64,000 nt of DNA from Bacteroidales bacterium (GCA_017550655.1 JAFZOK010000018.1:62001-126000), one strand, 5' to 3'; shown: positions 51,919 through 61,024, numbered from the stretch's first letter. Numbers and translations are program-made. Notes: generated by a model from the letters alone, not told the origin.

Positions 51919-52584
51919 GTGAACATGAAATCAGATAATAAAGAATTAAAGAAGGCCGCAGAGGCTAAAGATGTCAAAGAAAGCAAGGACGGAAAAGCTG
52001 GGAAGGCTGGGAAGGCTGGGATGGAGATACCTGAGCTTAGCTTTCTGTTGAAATCGGTGGAGAAGGTGTATGGGAGAAGGGTGGCAACAACTACGGATTT
52101 TGAATCGCTGAGTGTTGTCATTGAGCATGAGATAGGGGAACACCTGTCTGCATCAACACTGAAGAGACTGTGGGGATATGTAGGGGACAGGAGGATTCCT
52201 CGCCTGGATACGCTGGATATACTGGCCAAGTATTGCGGAAAGAAGGACTTTAAGGGATTTTGCGAATGGATGGTGGAAGAAAGCGGGGTGGATTCTCAGT
52301 TCTTTACTGTACGGTATATCCGTGCCGCAGATCTTTCTTCGGGAGATAGTCTTTCGCTGGGATGGGCACCGGACCGCCTGGTTAGGGTGGAGTATCTAGG
52401 CCAGGGGAGGTTCCGGGTGCTGTCGAGTGCAAATTCTAAACTTAAAGTGGGGGATGAGTTTGAAGCAGATGGCTTTATGCTGGGTTGTCCGCTATATATC
52501 ACCGCCATTTATCGGGAAGGCAAGGTTCTGCCTGCATACGTTGCCGGAAGGGTGCACGGGCTGTCTGTGCTGGAAAAATGCTGA
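51919..52584 (+). CDS. Bacteroidales-type putative DNA-binding regulator
   Basis: 221 residues. The N-terminus holds a low-complexity KDGKAGKAGKAG run (a 9-bp DNA repeat). Residues 35-120 form a helical domain with LSASTLKRLWGYVGD and DILAKYCGKKDFKGFCEWM, which looks like a helix-turn-helix. Residues 130-221 are a beta-rich domain with SLGWAPDRLVRVEYLGQGRFRVL, KVGDEFEADGFMLGCPLYI. I recall similar sequences widely in Bacteroidales but know no function. It stands upstream of the LRR lipoprotein, kinase and barrel gene on the same strand, which suggests a regulator of that cluster; this is inference. Confidence 0.65.
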   Translation: MNMKSDNKELKKAAEAKDVKESKDGKAGKAGKAGMEIPELSFLLKSVEKVYGRRVATTTDFESLSVVIEHEIGEHLSASTLKRLWGYVGDRRIPRLDTLDILAKYCGKKDFKGFCEWMVEESGVDSQFFTVRYIRAADLSSGDSLSLGWAPDRLVRVEYLGQGRFRVLSSANSKLKVGDEFEADGFMLGCPLYITAIYREGKVLPAYVAGRVHGLSVLEKC

Positions 52585-52603
52585 TGAATCATCAAAATTA
52601 TGA

Positions 52604-52680
52604 GATTTTGGAATATTTCGGCTATTTAAATTTGGGGATTTTGGAATATTTGCGCTGTTTAAATTGTGGGATTTTGGAAT
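52604..52680. repeat. 33-bp tandem repeat, 2.3 copies
   Basis: Units begin at 52604, 52637 and 52670 with GATTTTGGAAT(ATTT). The first unit contains TAAATTTG at 52627-52634, a perfect -7 box for the LRR lipoprotein gene 66 bp on. The period is 33 bp (11 codons), so an open frame runs across it, but the codons make only an 11-residue repeat. Confidence 0.6.
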
Positions 52681-52699
52681 AAGACCCACAAATCTTTAG

Positions 52700-54253
52700 A
52701 TGAATTCTGTAAGAAATATTCATCGAGAATTAGTAATTATGTGTAGGGCTCTGAGGTTTTCCGCTGTTTGGGTTGCTGTTGCCGTTATCTCTTTGTTGAC
52801 GGCAATGGTGGCTGGCTGTGCCGGAGATCCGGGCCTGGAGGGGCTGAAAATGCCGGAATTTGTAAGCGTATCGGCGCAGGCGGACGAGAACTCTCTGTTA
52901 TTGACCTGCTCGTATAAAGGCCGCGGGGTAGGTACCTGCGGATTTGTGGTAACACGGGATGGAGAGCTGGTGAAAAGGCAGGAAGCAAGCACAAGGAGCG
53001 ATGGAGCCTTTTCATTGACTGTAAAGGAGCTGGAGTATGATACCGATTACACTTACTATGCCTGGATATCAAACGGCTCGGCAGAAATTCACTCGAATAC
53101 AGGTAATGCACGCACGGAGAAGAAGAAGATTTCCAAGCCTGAAATCGTGAGCGTATCCTTTGAGGCGGACGAGAATATTCTGACGCTTCGCTGCTCATAT
53201 AAGGGAACTGGGGTGGATGGCTGCGGATTCTATTTCAACGGGTCGGATAAGATGGCGGCAGACGTAAGGTCTGACGAGGCCTTCTCCTTGACATTGAGGA
53301 ACCTTGAGTACGACAAAGAATATGATTACCAGGCTTATGTAACAAGCGGGCAAACGGAGGTCAAGTCGTCTTTAGGGAAAGCCCGTACGGGCAAGATGGC
53401 TTCCATTCCTATTCCTGATGCGGCTTTCAAGGCCTATATTCTGGGCAAATTTGACGTGGACAAGAACGGCAAACTGGGAATGGAAGAGGCGGAAAAGATA
53501 ACCAGGCTGGAAATCAATACGTTTGACTTGAAGGTAAAATCGCTTGAAGGCATAGAGTACTTTACAAATCTGGAATACCTCAAGGCTGTGGGATACGATG
53601 ATAGCCGGAGGGGAGAAGTGACTTCTCTTGACCTTAGCGGGAACAAGAAGCTCAATACACTGTACTGCAGTTTCAACAAGCTGGAATTTATGGATTTGGG
53701 CAACAGCAGTTCTCTAAAATATGTGGACTGCAGTTCAAATATGCTGTTGAATGTGAATATGGCCGACCACCGTCCGGATTTCAGCCAGCTTACAGGACTG
53801 GAGCATCTGGACTGTCACTCAAATGAAGGACTGGTTGTATTTTTAATGTACAATACGGCCCTCAAATATCTGGATTGCAGCAATACGGTAGGCTTTGACT
53901 ATGTAGGGTACTGCGTTTCTCTGGAATACCTTGACTGTAGCCGCTGTTCGGGTATGATGGCTGGCTTTATTCTGACAGGGCTGAAGAAGCTGGCCACGCT
54001 TAAGTGCAACGATATAAATATCAGCGAATTAGATGTAAGCGACTGCACTGCCTTGACAGAGCTTGAGTGCTATCAGAATAATATCGGGGAACTGGATGTA
54101 AGTGCCCAGAACAAGCTGAATTTGAGAATCTGGCCTCAAAACGGCACTTTATCCAGGCTTTGGATAGGAAGCGGGGAGTATCATTATTATAATTCCTCCG
54201 GGGCGGCGGTAAATCCTGCCGATTACGGAACTGAGGTAATTGTAAAAGAATAG
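52700..54253 (+). CDS. Lipoprotein with two Ig-like repeats, EF-hand-like motif and leucine-rich repeats
   Basis: 517 residues from ATG 52700 (an ATG at 52739 is possible). Lipobox TAMVAGC with Cys40 (or Cys27). Residues about 50-140 and 143-225 are tandem copies of one domain (both begin FVSVS(A/F)xADEN and contain CSYKG.GV..CGF). About 250 is an EF-hand-like DVDKNGKLGMEEAEK. About 265-500 are leucine-rich repeats of the form LEYLDCS(R/N), each with a conserved Cys. The end is a short beta tail. This is a surface-exposed or periplasmic sensor/binding protein by composition. Its stop is 4 bp from the kinase start. Confidence 0.8.
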   Translation: MNSVRNIHRELVIMCRALRFSAVWVAVAVISLLTAMVAGCAGDPGLEGLKMPEFVSVSAQADENSLLLTCSYKGRGVGTCGFVVTRDGELVKRQEASTRSDGAFSLTVKELEYDTDYTYYAWISNGSAEIHSNTGNARTEKKKISKPEIVSVSFEADENILTLRCSYKGTGVDGCGFYFNGSDKMAADVRSDEAFSLTLRNLEYDKEYDYQAYVTSGQTEVKSSLGKARTGKMASIPIPDAAFKAYILGKFDVDKNGKLGMEEAEKITRLEINTFDLKVKSLEGIEYFTNLEYLKAVGYDDSRRGEVTSLDLSGNKKLNTLYCSFNKLEFMDLGNSSSLKYVDCSSNMLLNVNMADHRPDFSQLTGLEHLDCHSNEGLVVFLMYNTALKYLDCSNTVGFDYVGYCVSLEYLDCSRCSGMMAGFILTGLKKLATLKCNDINISELDVSDCTALTELECYQNNIGELDVSAQNKLNLRIWPQNGTLSRLWIGSGEYHYYNSSGAAVNPADYGTEVIVKE

Positions 54254-54257
54254 AATT

Positions 54258-55334
54258 ATGGTGGACGAATCCGGCTTTTTCTTTGAGTCCTCAGCAAAAG
54301 AGACATGGGGAGTGGGAACACCCGAGAGAATCGGGGGCTCTCTTACCGGATGGTCCGAAATATGGCGAGTGGAAAGGGACGGGAAGTTCCGGGTACTCAA
54401 ATCGCTGAAGCCGGATTACGTGAGGCTTCCTCTGTACGAGGGGTTGCTTAAGAAAGAGTTTGACATAGGATCGTCTTTGAAGCATCCGAATATATGCCAG
54501 ACATACGAGTTTGCCGAGAATCCGGCCCTTGGAAACTGCATAGAGATGGAATGGGTGGATGGCAGGAATCTTGATGCGGTTAAGGATGAAAGCCGGAAGG
54601 ATCCGCACCTGGCACGAAAACTCATCCTTGAAATCTGCGATGCGCTGATATGCGTACATTCCAGACAGATGGTCCATCAGGACCTGAAGCCGTCCAACAT
54701 TCTGGTGACTTATAACGGCAACAATGTGAAAATCATAGACTTTGGCCTCTCCATAGAAGACTCTCAGACAGAGCTTAAGATATCGGGAGGAACAAAGGCT
54801 TATGCCGCTCCGGAACTCCTTGAGGGCAAGAAGGCAGATGTACGCAGCGATATATATTCTCTTGGGAAAGTTATTGAACAGATTTCTCCGCGATACAGAC
54901 GGATTGTCAGGCGTTGCTGCAGGCAGAATCCTTCAGAGAGGTATCTGTCCGTGGCCGACGTCAAAAAGGCCATCCTCAAAAGAGACTCGGGGCTGCCTTG
55001 GGTTCTGCCGGCGGCAATTGCAGCGGCGGCAGCAGCCGTGGTGGCGGTATTGCTCCTTGTGAACCGCGGGGGAGGGGATGAGTCTTCCGCCAGTACTGTG
55101 GATGCTGTAACGAGGCAAGACTATGCCGTCTCCTATACTCGGGTTTCCGATGCGGATATCGGTGAAAAACAAGACCTTACAAGGCCAGAAATACCGGCGG
55201 AATCCACGGTGAAGGAAAAGCCAAAGCAGGTAGAGCCTGCCAAAAAGATTGAAGTGATTGAAGACGAGACAGACCTCGACGATCTGTTTGATTCCGTAAC
55301 GGAACTCTTTGAGGAAAAGGAGGGCGGCAAATGA
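54258..55334 (+). CDS. Transmembrane serine/threonine protein kinase
   Basis: 358 residues. All catalytic features are present: Lys48 (VLKSLK), Glu67 in the C-helix, HQD with Asp142, Lys144 and Asn147 (VHQDLKPSNIL), Asp161 in IDFGLS, APE at 184-186 and Asp198 (SDIYSLG). The Gly-rich loop is degenerate (GGSLTGWSEIW). One transmembrane helix lies at about 248-268 (PWVLPAAIAAAAAAVVAVLLLV), and an acidic/Lys-rich 90-residue tail follows outside. It therefore resembles Pkn-type receptor kinases, without PASTA or beta-propeller sensor. Upstream LRR lipoprotein and downstream barrel protein (ATGATG overlap) suggest a shared system. Confidence 0.9.
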   Translation: MVDESGFFFESSAKETWGVGTPERIGGSLTGWSEIWRVERDGKFRVLKSLKPDYVRLPLYEGLLKKEFDIGSSLKHPNICQTYEFAENPALGNCIEMEWVDGRNLDAVKDESRKDPHLARKLILEICDALICVHSRQMVHQDLKPSNILVTYNGNNVKIIDFGLSIEDSQTELKISGGTKAYAAPELLEGKKADVRSDIYSLGKVIEQISPRYRRIVRRCCRQNPSERYLSVADVKKAILKRDSGLPWVLPAAIAAAAAAVVAVLLLVNRGGGDESSASTVDAVTRQDYAVSYTRVSDADIGEKQDLTRPEIPAESTVKEKPKQVEPAKKIEVIEDETDLDDLFDSVTELFEEKEGGK

Positions 55335-56215
55335 TGCGGACGGGAAGATATGTTCTGGCAATGTGCCTTGTAATGCTTTGCAGCTCAGCCTTTAGCCAGA
55401 GGCGTGATGCCAGGGACAAGGCTCTCGACAGGTATGATGTGGTTTGCAACCGTCTCATTGAGCTCCGCGATGCTCTTCGTAGAGGAGAAACAATATCCGC
55501 TCAGGAACTGTCTGCCCTGAGGGCTGAGGTGAGTAGCATACGTTCCAACCTGCAAAGGAGTCCGGAGGGTTTGACTCCTGAGCAGACAATAAGGTTCAAC
55601 CGTATCCGCCGCCGCTACAACTACGGCTATGAACTGAAGGAACTGTCCATGATAAAGGCGATACCGGTTACATATAGGGCAAAAGACATCCGGATGTCCG
55701 GACGTTATCCTTATATGGAACAGCCGTATTATGATATCGGGAAGACTGGCTTTCTGGCACTTGCACAGGTATCTCCAGTTCCGGACATGGCATTTGGACT
55801 ATGCTTGGGTATGCTGCGGAGCGGTAAGGGAGCCTATGTATCCGTAGTAAGCAACTTTAAGTCAAGAAGCGCAAGCATTGATTGCCTCAGCGACGGAACC
55901 TCATCCGGAAACCCGGTTTGGGTGTCCGGACGTCAGGATAAGACCAGACTGGCAATTACGGCAGGTGGCATATTCCGCGTTGCAGACAACGTAAACCTCT
56001 TGGCCGGAGCAGGTTATGGTACAAGAAAACTCCTCTGGGAGAATACCGGAGGAGATTGGATGCGGGTTACAGACCGCTCTTATTCGGGCATTGCGGCAGA
56101 GGCCGGAGCCCTATTTACACTAGGAAGGCGAGAGTCTTTCTGCCTAAGTGCAAAGGCAGGGACTATCGCCTTCAAGTATCTGGATTTTACAGTCGGTATA
56201 GGATACCGGTTCTGA
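55331..56215 (+). CDS. Outer-membrane barrel protein with N-terminal coiled coil, linked to the kinase
   Basis: 294 residues. Signal peptide to SSAFSQ (about residue 24). Residues 25-95 are charged helices, probably coiled coil (RDARDKALDRYDVVCNRLIELRDALRRGE). The rest has beta strands and ends FTVGIGYRF with terminal Phe. The start overlaps the kinase stop by 4 bases, so the two are translationally coupled. No known family. It ends 1 bp before the stop of the convergent hydrogenase subunit. Confidence 0.75.
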   Translation: MMRTGRYVLAMCLVMLCSSAFSQRRDARDKALDRYDVVCNRLIELRDALRRGETISAQELSALRAEVSSIRSNLQRSPEGLTPEQTIRFNRIRRRYNYGYELKELSMIKAIPVTYRAKDIRMSGRYPYMEQPYYDIGKTGFLALAQVSPVPDMAFGLCLGMLRSGKGAYVSVVSNFKSRSASIDCLSDGTSSGNPVWVSGRQDKTRLAITAGGIFRVADNVNLLAGAGYGTRKLLWENTGGDWMRVTDRSYSGIAAEAGALFTLGRRESFCLSAKAGTIAFKYLDFTVGIGYRF

Positions 56216-56216
56216 T

Positions 56217-56693
56217 CTAGTCCTGAGAGAAATCCTTGATAATCTTCTTGATATCAGCAGGGTTGAGGTGGCCGTAAACCTTCTCTCCAACCATTGCAAC
56301 AGGAGCAAGGCCGCATGCGCCGACGCATCTGAGGCAGTCCAGGGAGAAGCGGCCGTCTTCTGTGGTTTCTCCAACATCGATGCCCAGAGTTCTCTTGAAC
56401 TCTTCCAGGATCTTCTCTGCACCCCTTACATAGCAGGCGGTACCAAGGCAAACGGAAACAGGATGCTTGCCTTTTGGAACCATAGTGAAGAAAGTGTAGA
56501 AGGTAACCACACCGTAAACCCTGCTAACAGGGATGTGGAGTTTCTCGGCGATGATGGCCTGAACCTCCATAGGAAGGTAGCCCACAGTATGCTGGGACTC
56601 GTGAAGTATGTTGATAAGCTCTCCCGGCTTGTTTCCGAATTTATCGCAGATAGCCCTAATCTTTTCAACGACAGAGTTGCACAATTTTTCCAT
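56217..56693 (-). CDS. hydC: [FeFe] hydrogenase small subunit HydC (NuoE-like)
   Basis: 158 residues. Thioredoxin-like [2Fe-2S] protein of the NuoE type. Cluster cysteines are in VCLGTACYVRG and CLRCVGACGLAPV. It is the last gene of a three-gene operon with the HydB-like and HydA-like subunits, which together make a trimeric NAD(H)- and ferredoxin-linked hydrogenase. Confidence 0.93.
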   Translation of the reverse strand: MEKLCNSVVEKIRAICDKFGNKPGELINILHESQHTVGYLPMEVQAIIAEKLHIPVSRVYGVVTFYTFFTMVPKGKHPVSVCLGTACYVRGAEKILEEFKRTLGIDVGETTEDGRFSLDCLRCVGACGLAPVAMVGEKVYGHLNPADIKKIIKDFSQD

Positions 56694-56710
56694 ATCTATT
56701 CTGTTTTAGG

Positions 56711-58474
56711 CTAGTACTTGATTGTTTTGTCTGAGTAATGGGTGTGGAGAAGGGCGTGTGCCTTTTCGCTGAGAGGCTTGCCGAAATACTTCTCGTACAT
56801 CTCTATAATGCTCTTGTTCTCGTGGCTCTTTCTGAGAGGCATGTTCTTGTCTTCCTCGTAGATTGCCTTCTGGCGGGCCTTGATAACCTCCAAGTCTCCG
56901 TGATGGAGTGGCTGTCCGCCGCCACCGATGCAGCCGCCCGGGCACGCCATGATCTCTATTACGTGGTACTTGCACTTGCCGGCCCTTATCTCTTCCATAA
57001 GCTTGCGGGCGTTACCCAGGCCGTAGGCAATGGCAACGTTGAGGGCAAAGCCGTCGAAATCGATAGTAGCCGTCCTGAGGCTGTCGATACCCCTGACTTC
57101 GGTGAAGTCTATCTTAGGAAGAGGTTTGCCTGTGTGGAGCTCGTAAGCGGTCCTGAGGGCTGCCTCAAGCACGCCGCCGGTAGATCCGAAGATGGCTGCT
57201 GCGCCGGTGCTTTCTCCAAGAGGATTGTCGAACTCCATGTGAGGAAGAGTCTCGAAGTTGATGTTGGCTCTGCGGATGAGAGTAGCAAGCTCCCTGGTGG
57301 TGATGGAATAATCCACATCCGGATTGCCGTTAGTGGAGAATTCCGGTCTCTGGCACTCGAATTTCTTTGCAAGACAAGGCATTACGGAAACAACAACCAG
57401 TTTCTCGCGTGGAATGTTCATCTTCTCTGCCCAGTAGTTCTTGGCGATGGCTCCGAACATCTGCTGAGGAGAGCGGGCCGTTGAAGGATACTTGAGAAGA
57501 TCCGGGAAGTTGTGCTCGTAGAAGTTAACCCAGGCAGGGCAGCAGGAAGTCATCAGAGGAATTGGAACGCTCTTGTCTCCCTTCAGGAACTTGGTAAGCC
57601 TTTCCAGAAGCTCGCTGCCTTCCTCCATAATGGTGGCGTCTGCAGAGAAATCGGTATCGAATACATAATCGAATCCAAGATCCTTCAGAGCTGCAACCAG
57701 CTTGCCGGTCACGATGCTGCCCGGAGCGTTGCCGAACTCCTCGCCGAGGGCAACCCTTACTGCAGGGGCGGTCTGGACGATAACGGTCTTCTCAGGGTTC
57801 TCCAGGTCGTCTATAAGCTGGTCTGTATAAGTCCTTTCCGTAAGTGCGCCCACCGGGCAGACAGCAACGCACTGGCCGCAGTAAGTACAGTCCGTATCCT
57901 TGAGGTTACGGTTGAATGACGGGGCGATGGTGGTGTTGAAACCTCTTCCCACAGCTCCGAGAGCGCCAACGGTCTGATAGACGTTGCACATTGTCTCGCA
58001 TCTGCGGCAATAGATGCACTTGTCCATATTCCTGACTATGGAGGCTGTCATCTCTTTCTTTCTCAGCGACAGCTCTCCTGCAAACGGAGTCTCGTTAATT
58101 GCAAGATGCTGGGTAACAGCCTGAAGCTCGCATTTGCCGCTCTTTGGGCAGGTAAGGCACTCGTTAGGATGGTCGCTGAGCATAAGCTCAATGACAGTCT
58201 TGCGGGCCCTGATTACCCTGATGGAACTGGTCTTAACCTCCATGCCTTCCGTGCAGGCGGTGCTGCAGGCAGGGGCCAGGTTTCTTCTTCCCTTCACTTC
58301 CACAACGCAGACGCGGCAGGAAGCCGGATGGTTGTCCGCGCAGGTTCCCTTGAGGTTCATGTGGCAGAGAGTAGGGATTACAATTCCTATGCTCTTGGCC
58401 GCATCGAGAATCGTGGTGCCCTCAGGCACAACGACTTTATGATTATCTATTATCAGTGATATATTCTGTTTCAT
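56711..58474 (-). CDS. hydA: [FeFe] hydrogenase catalytic subunit HydA
   Basis: 587 residues from the ATG at 58472-58474 (MKQNISLIIDNHKVVVPEG). N-terminal plant-type [2Fe-2S] ferredoxin, His-Cys cluster site and two [4Fe-4S] motifs (CIYCRRCETMC, CTYCGQCVAVCPVGAL). The H-cluster motifs are exact: TSCCPAW, MPCLAKKFE and EIMACPGGCIGGGGQP. It reduces protons to H2. In trimeric bifurcating enzymes it accepts electrons from reduced ferredoxin and NADH. Here it is the second gene of hydB-hydA-hydC. Confidence 0.97.
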   Translation of the reverse strand: MKQNISLIIDNHKVVVPEGTTILDAAKSIGIVIPTLCHMNLKGTCADNHPASCRVCVVEVKGRRNLAPACSTACTEGMEVKTSSIRVIRARKTVIELMLSDHPNECLTCPKSGKCELQAVTQHLAINETPFAGELSLRKKEMTASIVRNMDKCIYCRRCETMCNVYQTVGALGAVGRGFNTTIAPSFNRNLKDTDCTYCGQCVAVCPVGALTERTYTDQLIDDLENPEKTVIVQTAPAVRVALGEEFGNAPGSIVTGKLVAALKDLGFDYVFDTDFSADATIMEEGSELLERLTKFLKGDKSVPIPLMTSCCPAWVNFYEHNFPDLLKYPSTARSPQQMFGAIAKNYWAEKMNIPREKLVVVSVMPCLAKKFECQRPEFSTNGNPDVDYSITTRELATLIRRANINFETLPHMEFDNPLGESTGAAAIFGSTGGVLEAALRTAYELHTGKPLPKIDFTEVRGIDSLRTATIDFDGFALNVAIAYGLGNARKLMEEIRAGKCKYHVIEIMACPGGCIGGGGQPLHHGDLEVIKARQKAIYEEDKNMPLRKSHENKSIIEMYEKYFGKPLSEKAHALLHTHYSDKTIKY

Positions 58475-58485
58475 AACTGGCGGTT

Positions 58486-60393
58486 TTAGACAACTGATAC
58501 TGCTTTGAACTTGCATCGTGACATGCACATTCCGCACTTGATGCACTTGGAGAAGATGATTGCGTGAGGCTTTCTAGGAACGCCCTCGATTGCTCCGGCA
58601 GGGCAGCCCATTGCGCAGGCGTGGCAGCCGATACACTTCTCAGGATTGATTACGTAGGTGAGCAGGGCCTTGCACTGCTTAGCGCGGCACTTCTTGTCCC
58701 TTACGTGCTCCACATACTCGTCCCAGAAATTGCTCAGGGTGGATAGAACAGGGTTAGGGGAAGTCTGTCCGAGTCCGCAAAGCGCTGTGTCCTTGATTAC
58801 TCCGGCAAGAGTCTTGAGTTTGTCAAGATCCTGCATTGTTCCGTTTCCGGCTATGATCTTGTCCAGGATTTCCAGCATCCTCTTGTTGCCGATGCGGCAT
58901 GGAGTGCATTTTCCGCAGGACTCTCCAACGATGAAGTCAAGGTAGAAACGGGCTACGGAAACCATACAGTTATCCTCGTCCATAACGATCATACCTCCGG
59001 AACCCATCATACTGCCGGCGGCGGTAAGAGTGTCGAAATCGATAGGGGTATCCAGGTGCTTTTCCGTCAGGCATCCTCCTGAAGGTCCTCCGGTCTGAAC
59101 TGCCTTGAACTGCTTGCCACCCTTGATTCCGCCTCCGATATCGAAGATTACCTCTCTAAGTGTGGTTCCCATAGGGACTTCGATCAGACCTACGTTGTTG
59201 ATCTTTCCTGCAAGGGCGAACACCTTGGTTCCCTTGGAACGGTCGCTTCCGATAGATGCGAACCAGTCCGCTCCCTTGTTGATAATAATAGGAATGTTGG
59301 CGAAGGTCTCGACATTGTTCACGTTGGTTGGCTTGCCGTTATAACCGCTTTCTGCAGGGAAAGGCGGCTTGAGGGTAGGCTCTCCTCTCTTGCCTTCCAT
59401 AGAGTGAATCAGAGCGGTCTCCTCTCCGCAAACAAATGCTCCGGCGCCGTATCTGATGTTGATGTCGAAAGAGAATGAGGTTCCCAGAATCTTCTTTCCG
59501 AGAAGTCCAAGTTCCCTTGCCTGCTTGATGGCAATCTTAAGACGTTCTACAGCAAGAGGATACTCGGCCCTGATGTATACCAGGCCGTGGTTGGCTCCAA
59601 TTGCATAACCGCAGATTGCCATAGCCTCCACGATCGAGTTAGGGTCTCCCTCCATGATGGAGCGGTCCATGAATGCTCCAGGGTCTCCCTCGTCGGCGTT
59701 GCAGACAACGTATTTTTCCTTTGACTGGTTCTTGGAAGCAATCTCCCACTTGAGGCCGGTAGGGAATCCTCCGCCGCCTCTTCCCCTGAGGCCGGACTTC
59801 TTGATTTCGTCAATCACGGCTTTAGGGCTGCGGTTCAGCAGACAGTCTGCAAGCGCAAAGTATCCATCGCGAGCAATATACTCCACAATATCCTCAGGAT
59901 CAATGAGTCCGCAGTTCCTAAGCGCAATTCTTACCTGCTTGCGGTAGAAGTCCATGTGCTTGGAATCGGAGACTGTGGTCTTGCGCTTGGGATCCACATA
60001 CAGCAGCCTGTTGACTCTCTTTCCGCCAATGATATGCGTGGTGAAAATCTCTTCCGTATCTTCAGGCTTAACCTTTGTATAGAAGGTGTTGTCAGGTATT
60101 ATTTTTACGATCGGGCCTTTTTCGCAGAAACCGAAGCAGCCTGTAGTGATGACCTCAACCTTGCCTTCAAGATTGTTCTCAGCAATCAGTTTCTTGAAAT
60201 TGTCGGCGATAAGATGGCTTTGGGAAGCCTTGCATCCTGTACCTCCGCAGGTCAGGATCTGGATTTTGGGTGTTCCTTTTTTCAAGCCGCAGGTTGCAGA
60301 AGAGTCCTGATGGTCGCTCTGTTCGCGTGGCTTGAGGTGAACACTCGCTCTTTCACGGATTTTCTTCAAATCCTCAATAGACGATATTTTCAT
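58486..60393 (-). CDS. hydB: NADH-binding subunit HydB (NuoF-like) of the [FeFe] hydrogenase
   Basis: 635 residues. Domains: an N-terminal thioredoxin-like [2Fe-2S] part (CGGTGCKASQS...TGCFGFC), the NADH/FMN fold (GLRGRGGGGFPTGLKWE and YVVCNADEGDPGAF), the SCGKCTPCRIG [4Fe-4S] site and two C-terminal [4Fe-4S] motifs (CIGCHACAMGCPAGAI, CIKCGMCMSRCKFKAV). This is the layout of HydB in electron-bifurcating or confurcating hydrogenases. First gene of the operon. Confidence 0.96.
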   Translation of the reverse strand: MKISSIEDLKKIRERASVHLKPREQSDHQDSSATCGLKKGTPKIQILTCGGTGCKASQSHLIADNFKKLIAENNLEGKVEVITTGCFGFCEKGPIVKIIPDNTFYTKVKPEDTEEIFTTHIIGGKRVNRLLYVDPKRKTTVSDSKHMDFYRKQVRIALRNCGLIDPEDIVEYIARDGYFALADCLLNRSPKAVIDEIKKSGLRGRGGGGFPTGLKWEIASKNQSKEKYVVCNADEGDPGAFMDRSIMEGDPNSIVEAMAICGYAIGANHGLVYIRAEYPLAVERLKIAIKQARELGLLGKKILGTSFSFDINIRYGAGAFVCGEETALIHSMEGKRGEPTLKPPFPAESGYNGKPTNVNNVETFANIPIIINKGADWFASIGSDRSKGTKVFALAGKINNVGLIEVPMGTTLREVIFDIGGGIKGGKQFKAVQTGGPSGGCLTEKHLDTPIDFDTLTAAGSMMGSGGMIVMDEDNCMVSVARFYLDFIVGESCGKCTPCRIGNKRMLEILDKIIAGNGTMQDLDKLKTLAGVIKDTALCGLGQTSPNPVLSTLSNFWDEYVEHVRDKKCRAKQCKALLTYVINPEKCIGCHACAMGCPAGAIEGVPRKPHAIIFSKCIKCGMCMSRCKFKAVSVV

Positions 60394-60603
60394 AAAAAAT
60401 TGATAATGCTTACATTATTCTTTTCGGGGGCTAAAGGTAAGATATTTTTCTTCAATTCCGTAATATATTTGTCTTTAATTCCGATAAATTACAAGGATAT
60501 TACAATCGCTGACCTTCCAATCTGAAATAAAAGCGCGATAGGGTATTTCTGCCGGCTTTGCTAATTTTTTGTTACAAAGTGCTGATAATTTAGCCGCCTG
60601 AAT

Positions 60604-60632
60604 TTGGCGGTTCAGTTTCGTTTATACTTTTG
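60604..60632 (+). promoter_or_regulatory. Strong consensus promoter of the Ala/Glu-rich lipoprotein
   Basis: TTG at 60604-60606 and TACTTTTG at 60625-60632, 18 bp apart, then C. The gene start is at 60677. The divergent hydB gene begins at 60393; no clear minus-strand box was found for it in the 283-bp gap. Confidence 0.65.
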
Positions 60633-60676
60633 CACCACCAAAACGAGGCAATTGTTAACATTTAATATTTAAGATC

Positions 60677-60967
60677 ATGAAAAAGGTATTGTTTATCGCT
60701 GTTGCAGCTCTTGCATTCGTAGCTTGCAAGAATAACGCTCCTGCACAGGAGGCTGCTGCTGAGGCTACCGAGGCTGCTGCTGAGGTAACTGAGGTTGCTA
60801 CTGAAGTAACTGAGGCTGCTGATTCTACAGTTAACGCTGCTGCTGAGGCTGTTGAGGCTGAGGCTAACAAGGTAGAGGAAGCTGCTGCTGAGGTTAAGGA
60901 GACTGCAGAGGCTGTTAAGGGTGCAGTTGACGCTGTAAAGGACGCTGCCGAGACCATCAAGAAGTAA
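60677..60967 (+). CDS. Small Ala/Glu-rich helical lipoprotein
   Basis: 96 residues. Lipoprotein signal MKKVLFIAVAALAFVAC (Cys17). After that almost only Ala, Glu, Val, Thr and Lys in short repeats (AAEATEAAAEVTEV, ATEVTEA). Reads as one long amphipathic helix, like small abundant lipoproteins or LEA-like proteins. Strong promoter and terminator make it a single, well-expressed gene. No function known. Confidence 0.8.
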   Translation: MKKVLFIAVAALAFVACKNNAPAQEAAAEATEAAAEVTEVATEVTEAADSTVNAAAEAVEAEANKVEEAAAEVKETAEAVKGAVDAVKDAAETIKK

Positions 60968-60992
60968 TCATACTTTTTGACCTTACAGATTG

Positions 60993-61024
60993 ACGGATGG
61001 CTAAAATGGCCATCCGTTTTTTTT
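60993..61024 (+). terminator. Terminator of the small lipoprotein gene
   Basis: Stem ACGGATGGC (60993-61001) / GCCATCCGT (61009-61017) followed by eight T residues. Confidence 0.85.

Noticed and set aside
52485-52682. Open frame of 65 codons across the 33-bp tandem repeat with 11-residue repeats
   Set aside because: Overlaps the end of a likely real gene out of frame; the repeat period being a multiple of three explains the open frame.
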